From: Salvia splendens
Lineage: Eukaryota > Streptophyta > Magnoliopsida > Lamiales > Lamiaceae
Direction: 5' to 3'
Assembly: GCF_004379255.2 (NCBI RefSeq)
Contig: NC_056049.1
Span: forward strand, 12,570,063-12,634,062
Length of the DNA stretch: 64,000 nucleotides
The notes under the pieces were generated by a model. That model saw only the letters and a program-made list of their open reading frames with translations, was not told the origin of the DNA and searched no databases. Below, piece after piece: positions 22,249-34,399 of this stretch. How positions within the stretch are numbered: the first letter of the stretch is position 1; the number at the start of each line of letters is the position of its first letter. A program made the position numbers and the translations under genes.

Positions 22249-25061
22249 TCAGAGTGGAGTTTGGTGCAGGTGCTTCCTCAGGTACATCTTCCGGTTGTTC
22301 ACTTCCGTCATCTTCAGTCTCCTCGTCTTCCTCCTCGTTCTCAGCCTATTCACTTGGATCATTTCTTCCGGCAGCTTGGCCACTCGTCCTGTCCCTGCTG
22401 CTCCTTCTGTTTCTTGACATCTCCTTGAATATGTTTTCCACACATCTCCCAGACATGCCAACTCTACCTGTGCCTCCCTGTTTTCAGCTGCCAATTCCGC
22501 CACCGCCCTCTCCAGGTTCGCCTGCCTCTGCTCTTGAGCTTGCATTCTCTGGCCTGCTATCACCCATCCCGCGGGAATAGCGGCCTCACCCATCGCGACA
22601 CACCTTCTCTGATGTAAACTGTGTTTGTGAGGGTGAAGAAGAGGGTGTCGAACAAGCCAGGAGGGTCCACCATGAACATGGGGGATAGGCTCTCTGCCTC
22701 GATCGTGGCTATGTTGTTCCTCATGAAGGCTCCTAAAATGTGGCAGAGGGACATATTCCTTGCAGGGGGAGTGGCGATTACATGAAACTGGTAGGCAGTC
22801 AAGAACCCAAGATGTACCCTCCTTCCGCGCCTAGCGCACCAAAGAAGGTACAGTTCGGGTCATTCAGGTTCAGACGACAGAGTTCGTCTGTCCTAGCAGG
22901 TTGTAATCCAGGTAGATTTGGACGAAGCGCATGATAGGGTTGTTGAAATGAATGGAGCGGGATATGGTAAATACAAACTACCCAACAGCTGGATGGGTTA
23001 ACTCTTCCCAGGCTTCTTAGGGATTAAATTCCACCTGTCTCCGAGGGATCCCCTTTTCCTACTCTTCCATTCAGGCCATATGGCCTCTTCTAGGCTACAC
23101 ATCCCAAGCCTAACTGTCCACTCTATCAGACTCATTCTCACTTCCCTCCCAAACACCATGAAGGACACGGACACCTCATCCAGGTCTGTTGTGACTTGGA
23201 ACCTGAAGGTTGTGAAGAATTCCTTCGCTAATCTAATGGTTATTGTGGGGTCTCCATTTTCCAACAGCCAATCAAAACCCAACGCACGTATGTATGACAG
23301 AAATGTTTCAAGAGCAGCCAACTCGTCAAGAGAGGGGTAATGGAGTACTATGCCGATTTTAATTTGCTTGATGCCGTCGTCTTTGTCATCGAAGGAATCT
23401 TGAAGCTTTTTGGTATTGTAGTGCTTCATATCATTCATCAGGTCGTCATCAAGTTCGACCTGCCACGGTTGGTACTCCAACTCACCACCGGGGAGATGAA
23501 TCAGCTCACGGTGGTTCTCAGGCAACAGTTGCTCCTGAAATTATTCATCCTCGAGCGACACATCGCTCTCCGAATCTGGTTCTTCACTTGAAGCGTACTC
23601 ATCATCGCTAATCTCCCATCGACGTGGTGGATCCCTTCTCTCAAGCTCTCGGATTACCACTCCGGTGTTGGCTGTGCTGGGCTTCTTGCTGTTTTGTTGT
23701 GGTTTCACAGGGGCTTTCCCTTTCCTCTTCCGTTCTTGTAGATATCTTTCCTCCTCTGTTTCATCGTCCGGCTTCTTTCCGGTTGATGTCGAAGGTTCCC
23801 TTTGGGCGGTAGGCTCGGTCTCCAGGGTTGTGATAAACTCCTTCTCCGCTGGTGTGCTGTCTCCTACGACCTTCGATGCGAGGAGTTCCCACCTCCCGGT
23901 GAGTAGAGGTAGGTGGCATCACTTCTGTTTCCCTTAGGGTGTCCTCTAGGTTGGCAGCTGATAGGGATTCCTCATCAGGTTTTGTAGGAGTCGTCTTCTC
24001 ATCTTCGCTAGAAATCACCACTGCATCAGACGCAGTGTTGACCCCTGCCTTCCTGGTCATTCCCCTTGACGACTTTGGTTTGATCACTGAGGGTGCTACT
24101 GCCTCCAGTTTAAAGGTTGGAACTTCGGGTTCTGGCTCCACTTGTTTCTCAACGTCCACCCCTGCTACTGACTACGGGGCTACTTCCTCGGGTTCTCTAA
24201 TCGGTCCCAATGCGTTGTTGTCTTCCCTTCTCGGCAGTATCTTCCCTTCTCCCGGTCACTCTATCCAGAATTGACTGGAATTCTTCGTCAGTCATTAGGC
24301 CTTGCTTCCTGGCCGTTATATTCAGATCTGCTTCTCTCTTCTTCTCACCTTCAGTTACAGGTTCCGCGTTCGACGTCTCCTCCGTTTTCCCTTTCCCTTC
24401 TTATATCCCCTTCTCCTCCGCTATCTTTTCTTCCTCGTTCGGCCCTTCTGCTTCGACACTTTCCTCTTCTGTTCCTGGATCTTGGTAGGCTGATAGAGGG
24501 CTAACGTCCATCGGCTCAATTTGGGGCTGTCTTGGGGAGGGTTTTAATGTTTCTAGGGATGCGGCTTCTTTTTGAGAAAAATCGGCGGTGTAGGGGTTGA
24601 TGAAGTTGGGACGGTGGTCGGATGAATTACAGTGGATGGAATTTCTAAAGTGTGGGTAGGCATCACCAGCGCTCCGCTGGTTGCGCTTGCTACACCGCCG
24701 AATTGATTCAGGCCTGCAAACGTTGTTCCTCAATCCATATTAGTTAGTCTGCTTTAGATACGCCGTCAGAACGTCGAGGGAAACCATCGGTGCTGTCGGT
24801 GGGGCTGACGTCTGCGGTGGTGGTTGTGGAACTGTCGGCTGTGCTTCCGTCGACGGTTGGACTTCCGGATGTTCTTCTCGGTGGGGCGATGGGGGTTTTG
24901 TGGAGGCTTGTTTCTAGGTTAGTTTCTTTTTTCCCATGGGGGGGTTTTGTGGAGGCTTGTTTCTGGGTTAGTTTCTTTTTTCCCATGGCTGGAATTGGTG
25001 GCTGGTCTTGGTTTTCCCGATGGTAAATTGGGGAGTTTTTGGAAATATTTGTAATCGGCAA
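22249..25061 (-). pseudogene. Athila ORF1-like protein, broken
   Basis: A chain of minus-strand frames: 24744-25061, 24401-24733, 23761-24159, 22998-23525 and 22249-22593. The N-terminal part is low-complexity (Lys/Thr/Pro/Ser-rich). The middle is Lys/Arg- and acid-rich (RRWEISDDEYASSEEPDSES). The best-conserved block (22998-23525) contains LAKEFFTTFRFQV, VSFMVFGREVRMSLIEWTVRLGM and EEAIWPEW. That resembles the globular domain of plant Athila ORF1 proteins. The last piece is predicted coiled coil (QRMQAQEQRQANLERAVAEL). An in-frame TAA near 23530 and frameshifts break it. Assignment to Athila is from memory of the family. Confidence 0.6.
24894..24988. repeat. 49-bp tandem duplication in ORF1 N-terminal region
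   Basis: Two nearly identical copies (24894-24942 and 24943-24988) each containing GGTTTTGTGGAGGCTTGTTT and TTTCTTTTTTCCCATGG. It duplicates a Lys-rich peptide segment on the minus strand. Confidence 0.85.
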
Positions 25062-25268
25062 TGGGGGTTGTGACTTGGGGGAGAGAATGCAGGTGAGGGT
25101 TTGTAAAGGTGAAGGGAATAGGCGGTTGGGGGGTTATATAGTGGTGAAGGTAGTTCAGGGTTTCGACTGGTGGTAGGCGGTTTCCAGGTCGCGACGCTTC
25201 GGGTGGAAAGCGGTTGAAGATCCTCGCCGCTGATTGGATGGTGCCTGTCACCTTACTGCCTCACGCGC

Positions 25269-26578
25269 CTATTAGGTTTGGTATACTGAAAGCATGTTTC
25301 GAGCAAGTTCGCATGAATAGAATCTTGCTTGTATACGTAAAACTCTATAATCTACTTTTAACCTGATTCAATATTATTCGAGCAGTTTGCATGAATAGAA
25401 TCAATATATTATTACATTGTGTTCGCTTGTGCATTTATAAGATGTTTTATAAACATTTAAATGTATAAGAAGCAAACAAAGTCTAAGTATTTTGCTTAGT
25501 AGACAGGTTGTGGGCGTCGTCCACTTTAAGGTAACACAGTCGGTTCTATGCAATGTTTTGCAAAAGAGAAAGAAGAATTTCACAACCCAGATAGACTTAG
25601 ACTACCTATCGTGAAAGGTTGCAATGTCAGTCCGATTATTTCTAAGCCTTTATGAAAAAAGATGACGTTGGTGTGGTATAGCACTGAATGAATCTAACAG
25701 CAGGACGTGTCTTTATGCTGTCTACTGAAAGACTAGGTCTTGATAAATAATTATTTCTTAATCTACATACATTAGGATTGAGCATACGGTATTGGTTATG
25801 CACTACTTTGACTTATCAAATGGTGCGGGTTTTTCGCAACCCAATAATCCTGATATATTGGGTAGTGGTGATTAATATATAGTGATGCTAGGATTGCTAT
25901 TATGTTGAATCGTGCACGAGGTGAGTCTCGTCTGATAATGTCCTCAAGAGGAGCTTGAACAAGGTTTTATTATTCGGAAACTGACCAATTTGAATTTAAT
26001 TATTCCATGAATAATAAATAAGTGTTTCTTGCTAAGTCCACTCTTGGAATTAATAAGATGTTAATTAATTAAGTCCATAGCAGACATGAATTAATTAATG
26101 GACATTTATATCTCAAGCGCGGGAAATAAACAATAAACATAACGGAAACCCGAATTACTTGTAATTTCGGATTTGGATGGGCAGTGCAATATTACTTCTG
26201 TAGTGGCTGCCCGTAATATTCCAATATAAACTTATATTAAATTGTGGGTTCAATTTAATTAGTAAAAAGCTAATTAGGTGAGGCCATATCCAAAATCTTC
26301 CATAGATCCCTGACTGGGCCCAATATGAACTTAATATAAATAGGAAAATAAATGAGACAAAAACCACAATTATTATTCTATGAAATTTTCGTCCCCCTTT
26401 GTAATTAGTAGAGGATCTAAAAAATTATTCAGCTCTCCTCCGTGAGGAATTTATGTCTTATTTATTCTATTCCTAGTATTTTGATAAGATCAGCCCACCC
26501 TGATATCGAGATACAGTTCTGGAATAGTCAGATGATCCGTGGTGTAGTATTGAAGATAATCACGTGGAGAAGGCGCAA
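25269..26578 (+). mobile_element. Copia LTR fragment (family of copies D/E), 3' truncated
   Basis: Starts TATTAGGTTTGGTATACTG, matching the E LTR start TGTTAGGTTTAGTATACTG at 61019, and follows that LTR collinearly. The last match is CACGTGGAGAAGGCGC, corresponding to about 62330 in E. The final roughly 230 bp of the LTR are missing. No coding sequence is attached. It marks where the Athila-type relic was cut. Confidence 0.85.
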
Positions 26579-27973
26579 ACCTTAGCGGTTGTTGGGCGTG
26601 TTTCTCTTTTCAGCACAACTTTCCCGGAGCGGACCGCTATCTGTTCAGCGGTCGTTAGTGGCCAGCGATCGTTGGCTGGGTTGCAGCGGACCGCTGATTT
26701 CCAACTTCGACTTTTAGCTATCTTTTTAGGCTCTATTTTGCACATTTCTCACAAACACTTCAAAATACCAAAATAGATAAAATATACAAATAATGGACAT
26801 GTAATGTAACTTTGACGCTCAAAACGGACCTAAAAATGGCCTTAAAACAGTGCAAAATCCGAGCGTATGAATGCTACAAGAGCTTAGTTGACGCTATAAT
26901 TAATTCCTCTTGAGAACAATAGGAGTCTTATGTGCTTTTGAGATTTGCAAATCTAGGATTGACGACTCTAGTATGTGGTCTACATTGTGCTCTTGAGAAT
27001 TATTGATGTGACTCGTTCTAGTAAAGTATAAACTGTGTTAGGGTATCATAACTGTGTTTTGCGTAAACCATAATTGTGAAAGAGTTCTATCCTTTGAATT
27101 CCACTCTTTTCCTGATTTAACTTCTTTATTATTGTTTATTTATTTTCTGTCTAGTTAATTAATATAATCAAAACTCTTGTTTCCCTAGATAGTATAAGAT
27201 TCTTAGTATGATAATCAGTTGCAATTATATTATGTGTTCGATATCCTGGTAGTGGTCTTTAGCTATTCTATTTCTGCCTTGTATTTGCAAATAGTTTTAG
27301 TGCTAAAAAATAGTGATCAATCAATCATGGAAAATAAACTACACATAAAATATTGCATCAATCTATCATTAGATAAAGAAACGAATCTCTAACAATAATT
27401 TTGGGCTATATATTGTTCCATTGTATTTCTACTTTGACAACTAAAACAATGAATAGTGTAAATTACTGTCATAGGCGTGGGAGAGGCGTGGAAGAGGGCA
27501 TCCCCTTGGCAGTTGTAGCATGACACATAAAATGATTAGAATAATGACATAGCAAGTTATACAGACGTGACGAGAATTCTCTAGTAGTGTGATCCACAAC
27601 CGAGGCACGGAGGGGGTGCCGAACTGCTTTGTCTGGCGTGTGTGGGTGGTGGCAACGGGTGTGGGGACATTGGAGGGGTGGGACAACTGTTGTGGGGAGG
27701 GGCAGTGGGCTAGAGAATAGACCCGATGTGGGCTCTGGCGTAGGTAAGAAAGAGAAGAGGGAAAAGGAAGGAGGAGAAGAAATCGTAATTGTTCATTTAT
27801 ATTTGAAATTGTGCATTGATGTTCATTTAATTTCAATTATTATTATTAATATAAATATTAATTATATGTAAAATACATTAATTATGCATTTATTATTGAA
27901 ATTGTACATTAAATTGTAATAATAAAATTAGATTAGATATGAATTAATTAGTACTTTATATAGCAATAAATTA
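26579..27973. other. Unclassified repetitive, non-coding DNA
   Basis: 26580-26720 contains repeated AGCGGACCGCT motifs and 26830-27010 contains ATTGACGACTC, also present in the LTR-like unit at 6637. A gypsy LTR remnant is therefore possible. 27470-27780 is GC-richer. No gene is supported. Confidence 0.35.
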
Positions 27974-28208
27974 CATTCTTTTTGTCTTAATTAAGTTGAG
28001 TCGTATTCCTTTTTGGAATGTCCAAACAAAGTTGAGTCATTTCATTTTTTGACAAAAAACAAAACATCCAATTATCCTTACTTTATTCCATCACTTACTT
28101 TACTATTTCTTTATCTTTCCTACATTTATTCTTTTGTCTTACTTTTCAACACAATTTCTTAATCTCGGTGCCTAAAAATTTTGACTCAACTAGTTGGGAC
28201 AGATGGAG
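27974..28208. mobile_element. Stowaway MITE, degraded left end
   Basis: The right terminus GACTCAACTAGTTGGGACAG plus ATGGAG is typical. The left terminus is decayed (CATTCTTTTTGTCTTAATTA, then AGTTGAG). TA target sites are at 27972-27973 and 28209-28210. The LINE target duplication overlaps its last bases. Confidence 0.75.
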
Positions 28209-28769
28209 TATTAAACTAGTTTTTTTTATATCAAATGCCTTCACGGTGGAGGGTTAAGTAGGAACCTCATCCCCTATATATCATCAAACGAAAGTTCTTA
28301 CAGGAAGGGCTCGTTTGTTTTCCATGTTAGCCATAGAGAGTCCTCCTTATCTACCCTAATTTACATGTTTGTTTTCCATGTTAGCAATCTATCCGACCCG
28401 GTTCCTAAACCCCAATACCCGACATTGTTGGTGATATGAATTCCCAAAAAGCAGATATCTCTGTCTGCATTGAAAGCTACGATTGTCCACAATCAACAAA
28501 TTAAAGAATTCGAATTTCAAAAACTAATGACTTGAATACCCCTTCATTTACTCCATCTCCATCTACTACCGCCAGATTCTACAAACAATGTCAGATTGGC
28601 GTGGAGTTTTGTGAGAAACTCCAATTCGAAAATCTTGGTGGCCGTATTTGCTTGTGTGATTTATAATTCATAAATTGAGATGGTAGAATCCAATTCGAAT
28701 ATCTCATCGCGTTTGCCTTTTTTGTAGGTTTAATCCAATCGACCTGGGTAAATCGAATGCCGAGGAGCC

Positions 28770-29656
28770 ATGGCTGACCAAGACGTTGTTTAGAAGGTAA
28801 TGCTTTTCATAACTCCCGCAAAAGATTATACAGCGATTTCTATACGATTTGTGGTTTTATAAATAAGATATGGAATTATTTTGCTATTGAGCACCCATGG
28901 CCTTCACGATTTGTTCCTAAATGGCCGATTGTAGGTTGTAATATATATATGGGGTGTGTTGGTATGAATTTTGTTGAATAAATTGAATTGATTTGCTGTT
29001 GTTACTGATGAGATTGAAGTCAGTGTGTTTGTTCTCATTTAATCGAAATTGGAGTTCATTATAGAGACCTTGAATATAGAAATTTGTTTGGCATTTGTTT
29101 AGGGCTTGAGTGCAGGGTATATGTAAACACCATTCACTTTATTCAGTCGAATTTTGAATGTATTTTCTGTATTTGTGCTGACATTGTAAAGTGATGATTC
29201 TGCTGTGATTGTTTGGCATTTGTTCAGGGCTTTGGGGCAAGGTATATGTAAACACAATTCACTTTATTCAGTAGAATTTTGAATCTATTTTATGTCTTTG
29301 TGATGACATTGTAAAGTGATGATTCTGTTGTGATTGTTTGGCATTTGTTCAGGGCTTTGGGGCAAGGTATATGTAAACACAATTCACTTTATTCGGTTGA
29401 ATTTTGAATCTATTTTCTGTCTTTGTGATGACATTGTAAAGTGATGATTCTGTTGTGATTGTTTGGCATTTGTTCAGGGCTTTGGGGCAGGGTATATGTA
29501 AACACCATTCACTTTATTCAGTTAAATTTTGAATCTATTTTTTGTCTTTGTGATGACATTGTAAAGTGATGATTCTGCTGTGATTGTTTGACATTTGTTA
29601 TGATGCTTCGTTGTTTGAAGCAATTTGAGCAAAATTGTGGATACATCTTTATGTAG
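28770..29656 (+). other. Probable 5' UTR exon and intron of the Harbinger transposase
   Basis: Around 28770 an ATG-containing short exon (MADQDVV then stop) ends near 28797 at a donor-like AAG/GTAATG. An acceptor-like TTTATGTAG ends at 29656. The four-copy 125-bp array lies within this putative intron. Inferred from splice-site appearance only. Confidence 0.4.
29086..29597 (+). repeat. 125-bp minisatellite, four copies plus stub
   Basis: Units start with GTTTGGCATTTGTT at 29086, 29211, 29336 and 29461, exactly 125 bp apart. A partial fifth begins at 29586. Copies differ by only a few bases. No coding potential. Confidence 0.95.
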
Positions 29657-29725
29657 GATAACCAAAAGGAACCAACCACAATATTGATTTTGCTTGATGA
29701 AATACTAAGAAACCATCGGATAAAC

Positions 29726-31027
29726 ATGATCCTTGTAAGCATGTTAATCACATTGGCCAGATCCAATGCACGTAAAAGGAAACGGCGGGGAAGAGATACA
29801 CCAGAGGAAATTATTGAATTCATGCCTGCTCATGTAAAGCAAATGGACAGGCTTGACCGAGTTTCTGATCGTTCATGTATAGACAATTTGTGGATGGATA
29901 GAAACACTTTTGGTAGATTATGTCGCCTTCTGCGTGACCGGGCTGGATTAAAAGACCAGAAATTTGTCACCGTTGAAGAACAAGTTTCTATGTTTTTGTG
30001 CATTCTATCACACCACAAAAAGACACGGGTAGTCGGTCACGATTTCATGCGTTCTTCTAAAACTATGTCTAAATACACACATATGGTGCTCCGTGGGGTG
30101 CTTACTTTGCATGAGTTGTTATTAGTGAAACCTGAACCGGTTGGTGATGAATGCACGAACTCAAGATGGAAGTGGTTTAAGGTATGTGAAATATGTTATA
30201 TGCCATATTTTTAATTTTTTCCAAACAATGTGCTGACTCCTTGACAAAAAAATGTTGTAGGGTTGTCTAGGAGCTTTAGATGGGACGTATATACACGTAC
30301 GAGTGCCCATTGCTAACACACCACAGTATCGTAATAGAAAGGGGCAAGTATCAACAAACACACTTGTTGTGTGTGATCGACGACTTCGGTTCGTATACGT
30401 GCTGCCAGGATGGGAGGGTTCTGCTGGTGATTCGAGAATATTACGTGATGCAATAAGCAGGCCTCTCGGGCTTAAAGTACCCAAAGGTAAAACAGTTTGA
30501 CATCTTTTTTAATAAAGTGGGTAGGCTTGACACTCTTCTTTTCACATTCTTTTCAATTTGTAGATTGCTATTACCTTTGCGACAATGCTTATGCCAACAG
30601 CGAGGGATTCATCACACCATACAAAGGCGTTCGTTACCATTTGAAGGAGTGGGGTCCTGGAACCCAAGCACCGCAAACAGTCGAGGAATTGCTCAACTTG
30701 AAGCACACTAAAGCTCGGAATGTCATCGAGCGTTCTTTTGCAGTGCTCAAGATACGTTGGGGAATACTTTGCAGCCCAAGCTTCTATCCTATCAAGGTCC
30801 AAACATGATTGATAATTGCTTGTTTCTTGCTTCACAATTTTATACGCACTCAAATGGAGGTGGATCTGTATGAGGAATTGGTTGGCATTCAACATGAAGA
30901 CGGGTATGGGAGTGATCACGATGACCCGGTGGTGCCCACAATCACTACGGTTGCACCAACACCATTGTGGACGAAGAAGAGGGACAACCTAGCTGCTGCA
31001 ATGTGGGCTCAGAGGACAAACGTGTGA
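29726..31027 (+). pseudogene. Harbinger transposase (ALP1-like), three coding exons, one stop
   Basis: Coding exons are 29726-30181, 30261-30486 and 30564-31027, with GT-AG introns of 79 and 77 bp and matching phases (0, then 1). Total is 381 codons if the stop is read through. The start used is the first ATG of a frame open from the acceptor at 29656. N-terminal: a basic KRKRRGRDTPEE stretch and a helix-rich DNA-binding region (NLWMDRNTFGRLCRLL). DDE residues: D in LGALDGTYIHV, D in SAGDSRILRDA, E in NVIERSFAVLK. CDNAYANSEGFITPYKGVRY and LLHNFIR are family motifs. TGA at 30806-30808 replaces what relatives suggest is CGA (Arg), a CpG-type transition. No other lesion was seen. Confidence 0.9.
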
Positions 31028-31992
31028 TTGATGTGGTTGAGGTTATTTGTGTGAAAACTTTTAAATTTCTATTCGTGCACTGAACTGTGTCAAACAATAC
31101 TTAGACAATGGTTTGTAAGAAATGCTTAATTGTTTTACTATGATCCATTATGTGACGTCCCTACACCAAATTTGTCAAAAAGGACACGACAAGAAACATA
31201 AACTAGAATACAATTACTTCGCTAATTAATTAGTTTAAAAATATGTATAATGTATATGTGTGATTCAGTAGATTAACTAGTTTACAAAATTGTGCTTAAT
31301 ATTCTGTGCATGCATCACAATTTTTATAGTAGATACGCATTACATATATTTACATTTACACAACTATTGAAAGATATAATTGGGGGTATAATTGGTTATG
31401 GGTACACCTGTGCATTTCTTCTTCAAAATTTTTCGATGACTCACGACACTTGTAATTGTGCACTTATTATTAACCGTAATCTGCCTTGTATGATATAACT
31501 TCAAATATATGATATGATGATGCTTCGAGTTTTACATTATTTTGGAATGCCAAATTCAAATTACAAATTGATTACGTAAATTGACCCTAATTGTGAGTAT
31601 ATTCGATTCTTTCCTGAACTTTCCCATTTAAAAGGGTCATACATGAACGAAAAAAATACAAGACTATCCTCATGCCGATATACACCGAGATGATTCAAAA
31701 AATTAGTAACCGCCTTGAGTTAGGCTCTATTATAATCTGGAAAGTTTAATTAATAATAGTATCCACAACAAACATCCAAGAAAGTGGTGTTTGTATGCAT
31801 TAGTATCACAAATACTAGAGTGATAATATTAATTAACAAAAATACAAAACGTTTCCATGCATTCACATATTACAGGCAAAAAAATAGTTGGCATACTACA
31901 TATTGATGCACTGGCACTAATTAGTTACATGGATTAATGTTTAAACCATGGTAGATAACAAAATACAAAAAAAGACATTGAGTCCACCAATT
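31028..31992. other. Convergent 3' region between the two Harbinger genes
   Basis: AT-rich, no coding sequence. It must hold the terminators/poly(A) sites of both convergent genes, but I cannot place them exactly. Confidence 0.5.
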
Positions 31993-33570
31993 TCAAATCA
32001 TTCCATCGGTCTCTAGGAGATCGAGCACAAATGCCGGTCGTGCCCATTCATCCAATCCCCTAAACAAATCCATAAGCTCAGGCTCCTTCACTAGCTTTTT
32101 TGCAGCATAAAATTGTTGTTTGATGGTCAGCCCGGGCATACCTTTCAGTTGATTGAAGACCTCGGTTCCCTTCTTACTAAGATCAAACTCATAACCTATT
32201 CGGGTAGAGATGTCCTTCAGCTGCTCATTAGTGTCTTCATGGATGCGATTCATCAAAGCAAGGACATTGTCCATCTTATCCTTAGCCTTCCTCTTCTTCG
32301 TTACTTTGTTTTGCACCCTCGGAGTTACTCTCACAGGTGCCGGTGCCGGTGCCGAAGTGCTCTCATCTACCATCTCTGGTAGAACACCGCTAGGAAATAC
32401 TTCATCAGGGAAGAGTTCCTCTAAAGTAATTGGAGAACACTTAGCTGAACTTTCACCCACAGCAACCTTAGAACCATAAATCTTTTGCATTGCCTCCCCA
32501 GTGTCCATACCCTTAACCCCCTCCGCACGGTCCTTGCCGAAAATCTCCTTCCAGTCACTCAACATAGGCCACGACTTGTTCCTCATATACTTGGCATTGC
32601 TATCTTTCTGCCAAACACATTAAACCAAATACACAAATTACAAATTTAATAACAAATGAAGCATGCATATCGTAATAGTCCTTGAACTGGAAACACCATC
32701 TAGACTAAACAAATAGAATTTGCATGAGTATCATTGAACCGTCCTTGAACTGGAAACACAATCTAGACTAAACAAATAGAATTTGCATGAGTATCCTTGA
32801 ACTAAAAGCACCAAACTAATTTAATCACCAAACTAATGTAATCAAACAAACTAAGATAACCTTAGATAAACAAACAACATAATAACCAAATCATTCCATT
32901 GATATCCAACAATATTCCTCAGCCAACATCATAACATCAACAAAGCAATCTTGGGAATAATAACAAAATCTAGGCAATTATCCACGAAGCATATAAACTA
33001 TGTTATTGTTGCACCAGAAACAGGAGAAAATATATCAACACATATACCCCTACAACTAATTAAACTTGCCCATTGTGATCAATATTACCTGCACAACTTG
33101 TGCCTATTGTTCATCATCGATATCTATCTTGTAATCACCATCAGCATTGAAACCAACTCCACTACGGTCAAGTATCTGCATTTGCGAATAGTAATTCTTT
33201 TTCCAAGTAGTGATTTTCGACTTGATGTGAGTGTGAACAACAATATCAGTTTTTGGAAATTCACGTTTCAGTGCCTCCAGTGCACGAGTGAGATAACCTG
33301 AACGGAAACCATTATTCAACTTCCATCCGGTTGCAGCCAATTCCTTCGTAGCTGACATAAGGATCGACTCCTCGCGTTCTGTCCAACAACGTCTAGAGCC
33401 AGCTGCTATTACCCCTTTGTTGGTAAGCATATCCGAGCTACCTGCAAAGAGTGTGTAGTTATCTATCACGGGGAAGGTACTACGAAGAGTAAAGGCGCTT
33501 AGATGAAGGCATTACCCTCTGGTAATGGACTGCTTTCTGTGTCATAACCGCTCTGGTGTTGAGAGGCCAT
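31993..33570 (-). pseudogene. Harbinger Myb/SANT-like DNA-binding protein, three exons, one stop
   Basis: Exons on the minus strand are 33570-33516, 33441-33089 and 32607-31993, with GT-AG introns and matching phases (1, then 0). Total is 340 codons if the stop is read through. Start MASQHQSGYDTESSPLPEG. The trihelix/Myb-like domain spans about residues 35-125: RRCWTEREESILMSATKELA, GWKLNNGFRSGYL, ALKREFP and SKITTWKKNYYS. Exon 3 continues MRNKSWPMLSDWKEIFGKDRA and a basic KKRKAKDK stretch, typical of Harbinger partner proteins that import the transposase and help bind termini. A TAG at codon 131 (33104-33106) sits after DDEQ. Family resemblance suggests TGG there. Confidence 0.88.
32679..32802. 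repeat. 62-bp tandem duplication in intron 2 of the SANT gene
   Basis: Two copies (from 32679 and 32741) containing GTCCTTGAACTGGAAACAC and AATAGAATTTGCATGAGTAT. They lie inside the intron between 33089 and 32607. Confidence 0.9.
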
Positions 33571-34366
33571 TAGAGCAAATTGAAGTGATTATAAGAGCCT
33601 AGTATGACTGGAAGCAAAAAAATTAAATAACATACGCTCTAATAAGTCAAATGTTATGAATTTAATGTGACTCAAATAAGCTAAAACAAAAGACTAAACA
33701 TAAGGTTGGCCACAAAGCAAAGATGAAATGATTGAAATAAACCAATTGCCCAAATTGAAACCATGAATGAGCTTCGACAAGTTCACCCACATCAAACTAT
33801 AAAAACGAATACATACAGGGATTCTTATGCAATTCAATTGAAGACCATTTGTATAAAATTCAGAAAACAGGAATACATATGAAAATAGATATCCTCATCA
33901 GAAATAATCTCTGACTAAATCGTCGAGTACATAGAAAAATGGATACCCTCATCTACGAAATACATACAACCTAATATTACCGAGTGGATTTAACTTCAGG
34001 GGAAGAGCATCAGTCACTCGTCCGTCGTTGCCACTATGATTAATGATAAGGAGGGCAATCTATATTTGAGGAGATATGAAATGGTAGGCGGGAATTAGGG
34101 TTAGTGCGAAAATTTTAGTTCAGCGCCAAAAATGGGGGAATGAGGACAATCTGGGAATTATGAAAAATTAATGAGGATAAATTCGTGAATTCATGTGTGT
34201 ATCTACAGTTTAACTACCTCATACCAAACAGAGTGTTTACAAATGTGGGATATGTGTATGTACAAACAAACAAATGTATGTGATTACTAACTCCAACCCT
34301 AAACATGATATTGGAGTTTACCATATTGTAACCTATGTTAGACCATCATGGAAAACAAACGGGCCC
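33571..34366. other. Right flank of the Harbinger element
   Basis: Probable promoter and 5' UTR of the SANT gene (minus strand) plus the right terminal repeat. No further reading frame recognised. Confidence 0.45.
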
Positions 34367-34399
34367 GAAGACTATCCCAAAAGAGAATTGTCTCCTAAT

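Larger units (their letters stand above)
17876..25268 (-). mobile_element. Ty3/gypsy Athila/Tat-type element, non-autonomous relic
   Basis: Read right to left: an ORF1-like pseudogene (25061 to 22249), about 3.1 kb of non-coding sequence, and a 3' LTR (17876-19120). No reverse transcriptase or integrase is visible, so this looks like an ORF1-only derivative. The 5' end is lost at 25268, where a copia LTR fragment starts. The LTR tail recurs in opposite orientation at 35980-36275, where it is followed by a gypsy-type primer site. That supports the LTR assignment. Confidence 0.6.
28307..34366 (+). mobile_element. PIF/Harbinger two-gene transposon, 6.06 kb
   Basis: Terminal inverted repeats GGGCTCGTTTGTTTTCCATG (left) and the complement of GGGCCCGTTTGTTTTCCATG (right), with 3-bp target duplications GAA at 28304-28306 and 34367-34369. 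Two convergent genes lie inside: transposase (+, 29726-31027) and Myb/SANT-like protein (-, 31993-33570). This is the standard layout of an autonomous PIF/Harbinger. Each gene carries a single nonsense codon, so this copy is recently inactivated. It lies within the LINE 3' region. Confidence 0.93.

Noticed and set aside
22220..24504. Several plus-strand frames rich in Ser/Leu/Phe
   Set aside because: They are antisense shadows of the minus-strand ORF1-like pseudogene, which has the recognisable conserved block.
29086..29597. Direct repeat array that might suggest a CRISPR
   Set aside because: Units are contiguous 125-bp copies without unique spacers, in a plant transposon intron.
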